From: Sporolactobacillus shoreicorticis
Lineage (GTDB): Bacteria; Bacillota; Bacilli; Bacillales; Sporolactobacillaceae
Direction of reading: 5' to 3'
Assembly: GCF_024125445.1 (NCBI RefSeq)
Contig: NZ_JAMXWM010000013.1
Location: forward strand, 1-64,000
DNA: 64,000 nt
Below, in pieces: positions 45,885 through 54,565 of the stretch. A model generated the notes under the pieces. It saw only the letters and a program-made list of their open reading frames with translations, did no database searches and was not told the DNA's origin. Position 1 is the first letter of the stretch; each line of letters begins with the position of its first letter. The translations under genes were made by a program, and so were the position numbers.

Positions 45885-46150
45885 AAGTAACGAGTAAAAT
45901 AAGTGGAGATTTTCCGGTTATCTGCATCATGACGCTTGTTTCACAGGTAAATAAGGGTAATTTTTCCGCTTATGTCCTGCAAAACCAGCCATTTTCACGT
46001 TTTTCGATTGAATAAGCGGAGTTTCTCCGTCTATTTAGGCTATTTTTTCATTCATTTTCTAATTAAGCGGAATTTTTCCGTTTATTTCTCAGACTTGGCG
46101 CTTACCTGATCGCCCAATCGAATCTTATGACCTTATCGTCGTACCAGCAA
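45885..46150 (+). repeat. Interspersed palindromic element, copy B
   Basis: A 266-bp copy of the element, highly similar to copy C at 50275-50541 from AAGTAACGA to TATGACCTTATCGT. Four internal palindromes of the AATAAGCGGA…TCCGCTTAT kind. It sits between the WXG100 gene and the helper genes. Confidence 0.88.
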
Positions 46151-46169
46151 AGCAAAACGCTGTAAAAAA

Positions 46170-46193
46170 ACCGGACTCCACCTAGAGCCCGGT
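46170..46193 (-). terminator. Terminator of the WXG100 gene
   Basis: On the minus strand ACCGGGCTC pairs with GAGTCCGGT (one G-U) and is followed by seven T's, about 18 nt after the stop. Confidence 0.82.
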
Positions 46194-46211
46194 CCTTTTG
46201 TTTGTATCGCG

Positions 46212-46505
46212 TTAAGCGTTAATCTGTCCGGCAATCTGGTTGTCGGTATCCTCAAGGATCGTCGCGCTCTTCGCTAACTGATGATTCACGTCTTCTAGGA
46301 GCTGCTGCATCTGTTGAAACGATGGGCGAAGCCGTCCATATTGATCCTTGAACGCGCGGCTGGACGCCCCTTCCCAAACCTGAGCCAGCTGATTAATCAT
46401 TCCATCGAGCCTGCCGATCAATTCGCCTGTGTTTGATGATTCCTGACCGTATTTCGCCGCGTAGCTGCGCAACTCTTCCGGAGTTAATCGAATTTGTCCT
46501 GCCAT
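46212..46505 (-). CDS. WXG100-family T7SS protein, EsxA/YukE-like
   Basis: 97 aa, the standard length. A helical hairpin with the central turn VWEGASSRAF (WxG) and the start MAGQIRLTPEELRSYAAKYG. ATG 46505 has GGAGG 10 nt upstream. These proteins are exported by the ESX/Yuk machinery as dimers. The machinery genes are not in this window. Its own terminator separates it from the LXG helper genes. Confidence 0.9.
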   Translation of the reverse strand: MAGQIRLTPEELRSYAAKYGQESSNTGELIGRLDGMINQLAQVWEGASSRAFKDQYGRLRPSFQQMQQLLEDVNHQLAKSATILEDTDNQIAGQINA

Positions 46506-46926
46506 GAGTAAAAAACCTCCTTGTTTTGTCGCATGCTTTAGGCACGCATGGTGAACCTTCACCGAATCGAACGAAAAGAGCCTTCATGAATCGTCATTCG
46601 TCAATTATATGGAACCGCCTTAAGGCGGTTTTCCGCTTCGTCAGATTATGCTTGAAAGAAAAATGAAGAAAATCTTGAGGTGTTTCGTGTAATGGATCTC
46701 ACCGGAGCTGTTTTTCTTGCTTGACCCTATCATACAAAATGTGACGGTTTCTTGAACACGGCCAAAACTCCTGAATTAGCAGTGAATTTTCATCAAGCAA
46801 AGCGTATTCGACCTATTTCGGCAAAAAACACCGTGTCTTTTTTACTAGTCGAAAAAAACGCATATCAAATAGAGGTTCAGCAACTTAAAATCGCATCAAT
46901 TACAGACTGCCTTGACGCTAACTAAG
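46506..46926. other. Divergent intergenic region WXG100/splA
   Basis: About 420 bp without a convincing frame. A perfect palindrome AACCGCC-TTAA-GGCGGTT lies at 46613-46630 followed by TTTT on the plus strand. The splA promoter begins at its right end. Confidence 0.5.
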
Positions 46927-46955
46927 GCATAACCCAATAATTTCTGGACATAATG
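46927..46955 (+). promoter_or_regulatory. Sigma-G-type promoter of splAB
   Basis: GCATA, 17 nt, CATAATG: fits the sigma-G pattern GMATR-N17/18-CATNMTA except for the last base. It lies about 36 nt before the splA ATG. The B. subtilis spl operon is known to be sigma-G-dependent. Confidence 0.65.
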
Positions 46956-46990
46956 AACCAAGAAAAAGAATGAGATATGAGGTATATCAA

Positions 46991-47224
46991 ATGAAAAAAG
47001 AGGAAACACAAGTTGGCGATCATGTCTATGTCATTTGCCGAAATCCGCACACAGCAACTGCCACATTGATTCAGGAAGCAGAAATAGTTGAGAATCCGAA
47101 TAAAAAAGAGGACAAGGTGTTATCCCTAAATGACATGTACTATGAATTTGCCGAGGACGACGCAGTATTCCCAACAGTCGAAGACGCGAAACGCGTGTAC
47201 AAACAGATCTATGATGAAGATTAA
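46991..47224 (+). CDS. splA: SplA, regulator of the spore photoproduct lyase operon
   Basis: 77 aa from ATG 46991 (GAGG 8 nt upstream). Small TRAP-like protein that in B. subtilis lowers spl operon expression. The QVGDHVYVICRNPHTATATL and NDMYYEFAEDDAVF stretches and position 17 nt before splB identify it. Confidence 0.85.
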   Translation: MKKEETQVGDHVYVICRNPHTATATLIQEAEIVENPNKKEDKVLSLNDMYYEFAEDDAVFPTVEDAKRVYKQIYDED

Positions 47225-47241
47225 GGAGATGTGTGGCACTC

Positions 47242-48270
47242 ATGGTAAAACCCTTTGTTCCCCAGCTTGTCTACATTGAACCTCGCGCGTTGGACTACCC
47301 TCTTGGTCAAACGCTAAAGGACAAATTTGAAAACATGGGGATTGAGATTCGTGAAACGACTTCACATAATCAAGTACGTCATCTTCCGGGGAATAATGAT
47401 TTTCAAAAATACCGCAACGCCAAATCAACATTAGTCGTTGGTGTGAGAAAAACCTTAGACTTCCAAAGCTCCAAACCTTCAGCTGAATATGCTATTCCGC
47501 TTGCCACCGGCTGCATGGGGCACTGTCATTACTGCTACCTGCAAACCACCATGGGCTCGAAGCCGTATATCAGAACCTACGTCAACGTCGATGAGATTCT
47601 CGAACGCGCCGATCAGTACATGGCCGAACGTTCGCCTGAGATCACACGATTTGAAGCGGCCTGCACCTCGGACATCGTCGGCATCGATCATTTGACCCAT
47701 TCATTAAAAAAGGCAATCGAATTCTTTGGTGAGCGCGATTTCGGTGAACTGCGTTTTGTGACAAAATTCGCTCATGTGGATCATTTATTGGACGCGCGAC
47801 ACAATGGACGAACCCGATTTCGTTTCAGCCTCAATGACGCGTACGTGATCAAATTTTTCGAGGCAGGAACATCCCGCCTCGTTGAACGGATTGAAGCAGC
47901 GAGAAAAGTATCCGATGCCGGTTATCCGCTCGGATTTATTATTGCGCCAATCTATATCCACGACGGCTGGCAGGAAGGCTACCGCCATCTGTTTGAGACA
48001 CTGCACGACCGGCTTCCGGTGAAAACGGCTGTCCCGATCACATTCGAACTCATCCAGCATCGTTTCACCGGTCCGGCTAAACGTGTGATTGAAAAAAATT
48101 ATCCGAATTCAAAACTGGTTATGAACAAAGAAGAACGCCGCTACAAATGGGGCCGCTACGGAATTGGCAAATACATCTATCAAAAAGAAGATGAGGCACT
48201 TCTGCAAGAAACAATTGAAGGCTATATCCATCACTATTTTCCGGATGCTGTGGTGGCGTATTTCACGTAA
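47242..48270 (+). CDS. splB: Spore photoproduct lyase
   Basis: 342 aa. Radical-SAM enzyme that reverts the UV-induced spore photoproduct (5-thyminyl-dihydrothymine) in DNA during germination. The [4Fe-4S] motif is GCMGHCHYCYLQ (about residues 86-97), and the H-atom-donor Cys is in EAACTSDIVGIDH. Colinear with B. subtilis SplB from FVPQLVYIEPRALDYPLGQ to YFT. ATG 47242 agrees with the known N-terminus, though a GTG at 47233 is closer to the ribosome-binding site. Confidence 0.96.
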   Translation: MVKPFVPQLVYIEPRALDYPLGQTLKDKFENMGIEIRETTSHNQVRHLPGNNDFQKYRNAKSTLVVGVRKTLDFQSSKPSAEYAIPLATGCMGHCHYCYLQTTMGSKPYIRTYVNVDEILERADQYMAERSPEITRFEAACTSDIVGIDHLTHSLKKAIEFFGERDFGELRFVTKFAHVDHLLDARHNGRTRFRFSLNDAYVIKFFEAGTSRLVERIEAARKVSDAGYPLGFIIAPIYIHDGWQEGYRHLFETLHDRLPVKTAVPITFELIQHRFTGPAKRVIEKNYPNSKLVMNKEERRYKWGRYGIGKYIYQKEDEALLQETIEGYIHHYFPDAVVAYFT

Positions 48271-48315
48271 AAAAGCACATGCCCCGTACGCTTTTCACGA
48301 TGCCCTGTGCTTTTT
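48269..48315. terminator. Bidirectional terminator after splB
   Basis: AAAAAGCACA pairs with TGTGCTTTTT around a 26-nt loop, directly at the splB stop; it can also serve the convergent hydrolase gene. Confidence 0.8.
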
Positions 48316-48373
48316 ATACTTTGCGCGTTTTTTAGGTGATCCAATCAAAGCTTTTATCGAGATGCGCAGCTCA

Positions 48374-49150
48374 TCACTTAGCTGCTTTCTTTTTAACAAA
48401 CGACCTGATGAAGCTGTTTAGTTCTGACGCTGCCTTTGTTGGAATTTGGTGTTTAACATTTTGAATCCATTTCAGTTCGTTATTTGGCAGGTTTTCATGC
48501 AGTATTTTTGCATAACGAAAAAATCCGCGGTCTTGACTTCCAAAAACCAGTAATATCGGCAGTTGAATCTGATCCAATTGACGGGTACAGGTGTAGGACA
48601 GACAGTATTGATAATACTCGGCCACATTTTTCCCCGATCCTTGTCGCTCTTCCCGCAGCATTTTCCAGAATGAAGAACGTGTCGCCATATTTGTCCCAGC
48701 AATATAAAAGCCTAAAATGGAGAGTGCTTTCAGGCGGGCAAGCGTCGCTGCCAGAACCAGTTTGCTTTTTAATGACCGGTCGCTGACTTCAGACAGGCCG
48801 CTGACCAAGATTCCGCCCAATGCTCGGTTCTGATACTTCAAGAAAAATTCCAGTGCGATTGATCCACCGGTTGAATAGCCGCAGATATAGGCCTTATGAA
48901 TATTCAGATGATCAAGCAAATGCAGCATATCATCCGCGATGAGCGGGTAAGTTAAGGACTCATCCGTTGCTGAACTTCTTCCATGACCGCGTATATCAAA
49001 AGTAATGACTTGATAATCCTTAGATAGTTCCTTCATTTGATTTAAGAAATTTAAATGAGTCAGTAAAGGGGGATGGACAAAGAGAATCGGTATTCCGCGT
49101 CCTTGAACATTGTAGTAGAGTTGGCAATCATCTACTTTGAAATAGGGCAT
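48374..49150 (-). CDS. Alpha/beta hydrolase
   Basis: 258 aa. Oxyanion region LFVHPPLLTH (a His-Pro-Pro variant of HGG), FDIRGHGRS, nucleophile elbow CGYSTGGSIALEF (Ser), acid in FGSQDRG, and a His in KHQIPT. Soluble, no signal peptide; substrate unknown. Convergent with splB. Confidence 0.85.
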   Translation of the reverse strand: MPYFKVDDCQLYYNVQGRGIPILFVHPPLLTHLNFLNQMKELSKDYQVITFDIRGHGRSSATDESLTYPLIADDMLHLLDHLNIHKAYICGYSTGGSIALEFFLKYQNRALGGILVSGLSEVSDRSLKSKLVLAATLARLKALSILGFYIAGTNMATRSSFWKMLREERQGSGKNVAEYYQYCLSYTCTRQLDQIQLPILLVFGSQDRGFFRYAKILHENLPNNELKWIQNVKHQIPTKAASELNSFIRSFVKKKAAK

Positions 49151-49282
49151 CTTCGGTCACCTCAGAGCAATGAATTGCACCTATTTTCCCCAAAACTTTT
49201 TGTTTTTATCCAAAATATTTTTTAGTCGATAGGAATGATGCGCCGTGGACACGGCAGACTAGGAGCGAAAGGAAGTGATTAA

Positions 49283-49978
49283 ATGAAGCCGCCATTATGT
49301 ATCATTATTCATGGATTCGCCGGAAATCCATGGGAGGTAGAACCGCTGGCACGCGCACTTGAACACTCCGGATATGAAGTCACCACCCCGCTTTTGCCCG
49401 GTCACGATCGGAATAAAAAACAAATGAAAAAAATCACTGTTCCAGATTGGCTGCACGCGATTGAAAAGATTGTTATACGAGCAAAAGACGACAAGAAAGA
49501 GATTCATCTGATCGGTTTTTCAATGGGTGCGATGATCGCCTCGATTACAGCTTCCCAGTATCCGATCTCTTCTCTTGTTCTGCTTTCTCCCTCCGTTTAT
49601 GTGCTGACCCCTCATATCTTCAAAATGAGATTAAAAAAATTTCGTCAGCGAAAGAAAATGAAGCCAAATGAGTACGACCCGGTGCTACTCAACCATTCGC
49701 AACTAACTCAAAAGATCCCGATTGCCAATATCTTTCAGTTTCATAAAGTTGTCAGACAGGCAAAACAAATTTTTCACACCATTCATGTTCCGATCTGTAT
49801 CATTCACGGTAAATGTGATGAAACGATTGATCCGAAAAGTGCTGAACTGATTTTTCGCGTGGCTGCTTCGCAAGAAAAAGAGCTGCACTATCTGCCGTGC
49901 GCCAGGCATCACATATGTCACGGTGCCGAAGCGGAAAAGGTCATCCGATTTGTGACAGCATTTCTAAACAAGCATTGA
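49283..49978 (+). CDS. Alpha/beta hydrolase, carboxylesterase/lipase-like
   Basis: 231 aa. IIHGFAGNPWEVEPL oxyanion region, nucleophile LIGFSMGAMIAS, acid in HGKCDETIDP, catalytic His region near RHHICHG. It resembles short carboxylesterases/monoacylglycerol lipases of the B. subtilis YvaK type. It starts 130 bp from the divergent hydrolase gene. GGAAG lies 8 nt before the ATG. Confidence 0.82.
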   Translation: MKPPLCIIIHGFAGNPWEVEPLARALEHSGYEVTTPLLPGHDRNKKQMKKITVPDWLHAIEKIVIRAKDDKKEIHLIGFSMGAMIASITASQYPISSLVLLSPSVYVLTPHIFKMRLKKFRQRKKMKPNEYDPVLLNHSQLTQKIPIANIFQFHKVVRQAKQIFHTIHVPICIIHGKCDETIDPKSAELIFRVAASQEKELHYLPCARHHICHGAEAEKVIRFVTAFLNKH

Positions 49979-50274
49979 ACTTTATAATCCCCATTGCATT
50001 TTGCTTATTAGAAAACTTGACTTTGCCAAACCCTGACAAAGGCGAAGCCTTAGTTGCACTTCACTAGATTTCTCCAAATTTCTATACCTTCTTATTTGTG
50101 TAAGAAAAACCGGGTAAAAAGCGCCCGGTTCTTACTTCCGCAGGAGGCCGCGGCTTTCGCGTTGCGTGCAGGACGTACTTTCACAGGACGTGATGGCTTT
50201 CGCTCCAAATGCGGTTTTGAATCATCAACCTTGAACAGACATTTTTATTTCATAAATCACTTTGGTTCTTCATT
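49979..50274. other. Intergenic region with a CCGGG hairpin
   Basis: No gene. A hairpin at 50100-50135 (AACCGGG/CCCGGTT extended by GTAAG/CTTAC with a bulge) looks like the one at 36336-36356. A motif around 50010 (TTAGAAAACTTGACTTTGCC) recurs degenerately near 50571. Confidence 0.5.
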
Positions 50275-50541
50275 AAGTAACGAAGTAAAATAAGCGGAGA
50301 TTTTCCGGTTATATGCATCATAGCGCTTGTTTCACGGGTAAATAAGGGTAATTTTTCCGCTTATTCAAAGAAAGGTCCTCCATTTTCACGTTTTTCGATT
50401 TGATAAACGGAATTTCTCCGTCTATTTAAGCGATTTTTTCATTCATTTTCGAATTAAGCGGAATTTTTCCGGTTATTTCTCAGATTGGGTGCTTACCTGA
50501 TCCGCCCAACTGAATCCTATGACCTTATCGTTGTATCAACA
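50275..50541 (+). repeat. Interspersed palindromic element, copy C
   Basis: A 267-bp copy, highly similar to copy B and, in its inner 235 bp, to copy A. Palindromic units lie near 50289, 50340, 50401 and 50453. It occupies the gap between the hydrolase and the Bce-type permease terminator. Confidence 0.88.
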
Positions 50542-50629
50542 GGCCAAATACTAAACTTTCTCATCTTGTTAGAAAACCTGGCTTCGCTAGACTCCGGCGG
50601 GTCATGAATGTTTCTTGGCGTAAAAAAAA

Positions 50630-50655
50630 GCAGGGCCGATTGCTCAGCATCCTGC
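50630..50655 (-). terminator. Terminator of the Bce-type operon
   Basis: On the minus strand GCAGG and CCTGC pair around a 16-nt loop, followed by eight T's, about 35 nt after the permease stop. Confidence 0.8.
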
Positions 50656-50688
50656 CTTTTTGCCCGCTCTATTCTACTTATTATTCTC

Positions 50689-52677
50689 TTACGCTTTTCT
50701 CGCGTTTTTATTCACAATTGATTTTGAATTGAAATAGGTGACAATAAAATAGGCGAGATAAATGACAAGCAGGATCGGAATCACAACATAAGCGGTTTTC
50801 CATATACTCTCGCTGCTGCTAATCGCTTCATTCTGCGCGTCCATCGCCTTCAAACCGACAAAGGCATGGATCATCGCGACGCTGAGCGGAATGAAAAAGT
50901 AGATGGCGATCTGCGTGAACAATGCCTGATGTATTATTTTGCGGCTGGCGCCGAGCTGCTTGAGAACACTATAACGATGAACATTATCCGCAGACTCCGC
51001 AAGCTGCTGCAAAGCCAGAATCGCGCAACCGGCAATCAGAAAGATTAAACCAAGATAGAGAATGGCAAAATTGACCATTAGATTGTTTCCCAAAATCGTA
51101 TCTGCGATAAAAGCACGGGTCAGGACTCTCGTTTCTGCTGTCGGCTCCTCAAGAGCTTTTGTTTTTTTCTGCAGATCTGCCAGTTGTTTCGTTTTGTTTC
51201 CTTCAAAATTAAAATTAATGATGGAATAAAAAGGCTTCATGCCGAGTACTTCATGATCCGGAACGACAACGCCGAGTGCGTATGAAGTACTGACCGAATT
51301 CTCTATCGTGGTCTGCTGCACCCTGCCTTTATTCCAAAAAGTTATTTTCTTTAAAGAGCTTGGCGGATTGAGCTGCTTCACAACGCCAAGGTCAGGAGTA
51401 ATCAGCTTCCACTGATGGGCGGTTAAGTGAATCGGACGCTTTCCCTGCACACGCATCAGCTGATTATAGTCAGACAGCTTCATCGCCGGTATTGGTGCGT
51501 GGGTATCATAAAGTTGATCCATTGACTTTCTTTGACTTTGATTCGTATAGGGAAGAAAGTCGCTTAATTTAAGAGGCGAGCCGTACAGCATAAAGGCATT
51601 CAAGTGCCTTGAATAATCGTCAGGATTAATCCGTTTTTGCTCAAGCTGCTGCTTAAGTCCATCTAATGTCCCTTTTCCTCTTATACTCACATCAAAAGCG
51701 GCAACCTGGTCGGTTGCCGCATTTAAACTTTTACTCAGGTTCACACCGATTGCAAGACCGGTGATCGAGAAAAACAGAAGCAATGTGACAAGCGAGATGG
51801 AAATCCATGCCGTATTCATTTTGCTGCTGATTTGACGCATGACAAACATATTCAAATGCCTGAAATACACATTTTTACTTATGCTCATGAACTTGAGCGC
51901 GAACCCGGCCAGTGAGAGAAAGAACAGAAACGTGCCGATCATCCCGAATAAAATCGCGTAGCCCATTTCCTTTGATACCGTATGCAACCCGTAATAGTTG
52001 ATCAGCCAGTAGCCGCGCCCGATCAGAGTCACGCTGCATGCAAGCACAATTAAGTAACAATAAGACGGCCAATGTCTGATCCGCTGATTCTTACGTTCTC
52101 CGCGAATCAACTCAATCACGCGGTAACGCCCAATCACGACCGTATTGAAAATCATGACGCAAAGAAACATAGCGGCAAAATAAAGAATCGTTTTAATACC
52201 CGCTGCAGTAGAGAAAATAAAACGAATCGAGACTTGCAGATTACCAAGAGCCAGGCGCTGAATCAATGCCGCAAATCCTTGCGAGAGGAAAACGCCGACA
52301 ATCAAACCAATGATAAGCGAGACAAGACCGATCACACAAGTTTCCAGAAACAAAAGCCCGGAAACCTTGCGTCTGCTCATACCAAGTGTTAAATAAATCC
52401 CCATCTCCTTTTTTCTTCGTCGAATTAAATAATTGTTGGCATATATAAGCAGAAACCCAAGAATCAACGAAATAAAAATGGACAAGAAAGTCATCACCAT
52501 GTTGATCGCTTTGGCTATATCCGCGTTTTTCAAATGCATGACCCGGCCTAAAGCATCTTTTTGCGAAAGTGCGTTAAACACATAAAAAAGGCTGACGGCA
52601 ACAATAATGGTCAGAAAGTAGACCGCATAGTCCTTATAACTGCGTTTCACGTTGCGCAGTGAAAGTTTAGCGAACAT
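50689..52677 (-). CDS. Bce-type ABC transporter permease
   Basis: 662 aa with ten hydrophobic segments: seven in the first 310 residues, a roughly 215-residue extracellular loop, then three more. FtsX domains flank the loop. This is the BceB/PsdB/YxdM architecture, where the loop senses peptide antibiotics or their lipid-II complexes and the transporter signals to its histidine kinase. It overlaps the ATPase gene by 11 nt. Which peptide it recognises cannot be read from the sequence. Confidence 0.9.
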   Translation of the reverse strand: MFAKLSLRNVKRSYKDYAVYFLTIIVAVSLFYVFNALSQKDALGRVMHLKNADIAKAINMVMTFLSIFISLILGFLLIYANNYLIRRRKKEMGIYLTLGMSRRKVSGLLFLETCVIGLVSLIIGLIVGVFLSQGFAALIQRLALGNLQVSIRFIFSTAAGIKTILYFAAMFLCVMIFNTVVIGRYRVIELIRGERKNQRIRHWPSYCYLIVLACSVTLIGRGYWLINYYGLHTVSKEMGYAILFGMIGTFLFFLSLAGFALKFMSISKNVYFRHLNMFVMRQISSKMNTAWISISLVTLLLFFSITGLAIGVNLSKSLNAATDQVAAFDVSIRGKGTLDGLKQQLEQKRINPDDYSRHLNAFMLYGSPLKLSDFLPYTNQSQRKSMDQLYDTHAPIPAMKLSDYNQLMRVQGKRPIHLTAHQWKLITPDLGVVKQLNPPSSLKKITFWNKGRVQQTTIENSVSTSYALGVVVPDHEVLGMKPFYSIINFNFEGNKTKQLADLQKKTKALEEPTAETRVLTRAFIADTILGNNLMVNFAILYLGLIFLIAGCAILALQQLAESADNVHRYSVLKQLGASRKIIHQALFTQIAIYFFIPLSVAMIHAFVGLKAMDAQNEAISSSESIWKTAYVVIPILLVIYLAYFIVTYFNSKSIVNKNARKA

Positions 52678-53434
52678 GCTCTGCGTCCCCTTCCATGACC
52701 GTTGTCACTTCAACAATACGATCGAAGAAATCCTTTCGGGAGTCATCACCGCGAACGAGTTCATGGAACAATTGTCCATCTTTGATAAATAAAATCCGCC
52801 GCGCATAGCTTGCCGTCACCAAATCATGAGTGACCATCACGATGGTTGCTTTCAGTTCTTCGTTCATTTTTGTCATGTGTTCAAGCAGCAGTCGCGATGA
52901 TTTCGAATCAAGCGCTCCGGTCGGTTCATCGGCAAGAACAAGCGAGGGCTCGGTCACAATCGCGCGAGCAGCAGCAGCGCGTTGGTTCTGTCCGCCTGAT
53001 AATTCATAAGGAAACTTATTGAGGCAGCTCTCAATCCCGAGAAGATGCGCGATCTTGTGAATCTTCGAATCAAATTCAGAGTGCTTGATGCCTTGAATCG
53101 TAAAAGCGAGCGCAATATTTTCATAAATGGTCAAGGTGTCCAGTAAATTATAATCTTGAAAAATAAACCCTAGGTTCTCCCTACGAAAGGCAGCTAATTT
53201 TCCCCCTTTTAAATGAGTGATGTCCTGTCCTGAAATGAGAATGTGACCACTGGTTACGGTATCGAGCGTGGAAATGCAGTTCAGCAGCGTCGTCTTACCA
53301 CTCCCGGACGGTCCCATGATGCCGACAAATTCGCCTTCCGATACGGTTAGCGAAAGATCATCAATCGCTTTGGTTAAATTTCGCTTATTTCCGTAATATT
53401 TTTCAATATGTGTGACTTCAAGTACATGGGCCAT
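52667..53434 (-). CDS. Bce-type ABC transporter ATPase
   Basis: 255 aa. Walker A GPSGSGKTTLL, Q-loop FQDYNLLD, signature ELSGGQNQR, Walker B LVLADEPTGALD: the MacB/LolD-like ATPase class of BceA. Its start follows the operator/promoter at 53467-53533. Confidence 0.92.
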   Translation of the reverse strand: MAHVLEVTHIEKYYGNKRNLTKAIDDLSLTVSEGEFVGIMGPSGSGKTTLLNCISTLDTVTSGHILISGQDITHLKGGKLAAFRRENLGFIFQDYNLLDTLTIYENIALAFTIQGIKHSEFDSKIHKIAHLLGIESCLNKFPYELSGGQNQRAAAARAIVTEPSLVLADEPTGALDSKSSRLLLEHMTKMNEELKATIVMVTHDLVTASYARRILFIKDGQLFHELVRGDDSRKDFFDRIVEVTTVMEGDAEHVR

Positions 53435-53466
53435 TTTCTATCCAACTCCCCTCATCTGATGCGTTC

Positions 53467-53495
53467 AGTATGGCAGGAAATCTGAGGCCGTTCCA
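53467..53495 (-). promoter_or_regulatory. Promoter of the Bce-type transporter genes
   Basis: On the minus strand TGGAAC, 17-nt spacer, CATACT (preceded by TGC). The poor -35 fits a promoter that needs activation from the dyad just upstream. Confidence 0.5.
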
Positions 53496-53511
53496 TCGAA
53501 CTCGCGATCAT

Positions 53512-53533
53512 AAACGAACAAAACTGTTCGTTT
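53512..53533. promoter_or_regulatory. Response-regulator operator before the ABC genes
   Basis: AAACGAACA-AAAC-TGTTCGTTT is a perfect 9-bp dyad with 4-bp spacer. Its core ACA-N4-TGT agrees with the BceR-type consensus (TNACA-N4-TGTAA). It lies just upstream of the -35 box. Confidence 0.7.
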
Positions 53534-53554
53534 TCTCCAACAGAAAACATCGCG

Positions 53555-54565
53555 TTATTCATAGGGATTACGCTGCGGGATCATGACAATGGCTGTGGTA
53601 CCCACACCTTTTTTCGAATCAATCACGAGGCTAAAACCTAATTTTTCACAAAGTTTATCTGCCAAATACAAACCCATGCCGGTCGATTTCCCATTCATCC
53701 GTCCGTTCTCTCCGGTGAACCCTTTTTCAAAAACGCGCTCTAGATCACGTTCCGAAATGCCCGAACCATTATCAATGACCCGCAAAGCGACAAAATTTTT
53801 GCGGTGTATTGATTCAATTCGTATCCGTGGATCACTGCCGATCCTATATTTAATCGCATTGGTCAGCAACTGCCCCAAAATAAACATCAGCCATTTCGGA
53901 TCGACGGCAACCTGCTCATCAAGCGGTCCACAGTCCAAATGAACATGCGCGCTGATAAATGCATGACGGTGTTTTTGAACCGTCTGCTTCACAAGCACGT
54001 CAAGCCCGCAAGTTCGGATGACATAGTCGTAAGCCACGTCACTGCTGCGCGCATAATAAAGAACCTGTTCAAGCAGCCGTTCAATTTTCTCAAGTTCATC
54101 GCGCACGCTGTCTGCGGCCGGTGATCGATTATTTTCAAGAATCAGTTGACTTGACGCAAGCGGCGTTTTCACCTCATGCAGCCACAGCTCGATGTATTCT
54201 TTATAATCCTTCATTGTGAATTTGTAACGATTTATCGCTTCGATCATCGCTTTATCAGTCATTTTCACAAGATCATACAAAGCCTCACCCTCCGCAAAAT
54301 CCGGACGCTCAATAACCTCGGCAATCAAATACTTCTGGTCGAGCTGTTCGAACTGCCGTGTGACCTCTCTGAAAAAATGCCGTCTCTTCCGGTAATCGAA
54401 AACAAGGCATAGCAAAACAGCCGCAAGCCCCATGACCGCGACCAACGCATAAATCCAGAAATTAATCTCAAAAAGCGCAAACACACCGCCGAACAGAGTA
54501 AACGAAAATAGAAGAGACAGAAGAAGCGGCAGACGTTCTTTTAAATAATCGCTGAGCACGATCAT
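53555..54565 (-). CDS. Intramembrane-sensing histidine kinase, BceS-like
   Basis: 336 aa. Two close transmembrane helices (about 12-30 and 35-56) with almost no extracellular loop, then the dimerization/His motif LWLHEVKTPLAS, N box QLLTNAIKYR, and G boxes VIDNGSGI and STGMGLYLADKL. Typical of BceS-class kinases, which are switched on by their ABC transporter. It overlaps the response-regulator gene by 4 nt (ATGA). Confidence 0.92.
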   Translation of the reverse strand: MIVLSDYLKERLPLLLSLLFSFTLFGGVFALFEINFWIYALVAVMGLAAVLLCLVFDYRKRRHFFREVTRQFEQLDQKYLIAEVIERPDFAEGEALYDLVKMTDKAMIEAINRYKFTMKDYKEYIELWLHEVKTPLASSQLILENNRSPAADSVRDELEKIERLLEQVLYYARSSDVAYDYVIRTCGLDVLVKQTVQKHRHAFISAHVHLDCGPLDEQVAVDPKWLMFILGQLLTNAIKYRIGSDPRIRIESIHRKNFVALRVIDNGSGISERDLERVFEKGFTGENGRMNGKSTGMGLYLADKLCEKLGFSLVIDSKKGVGTTAIVMIPQRNPYE

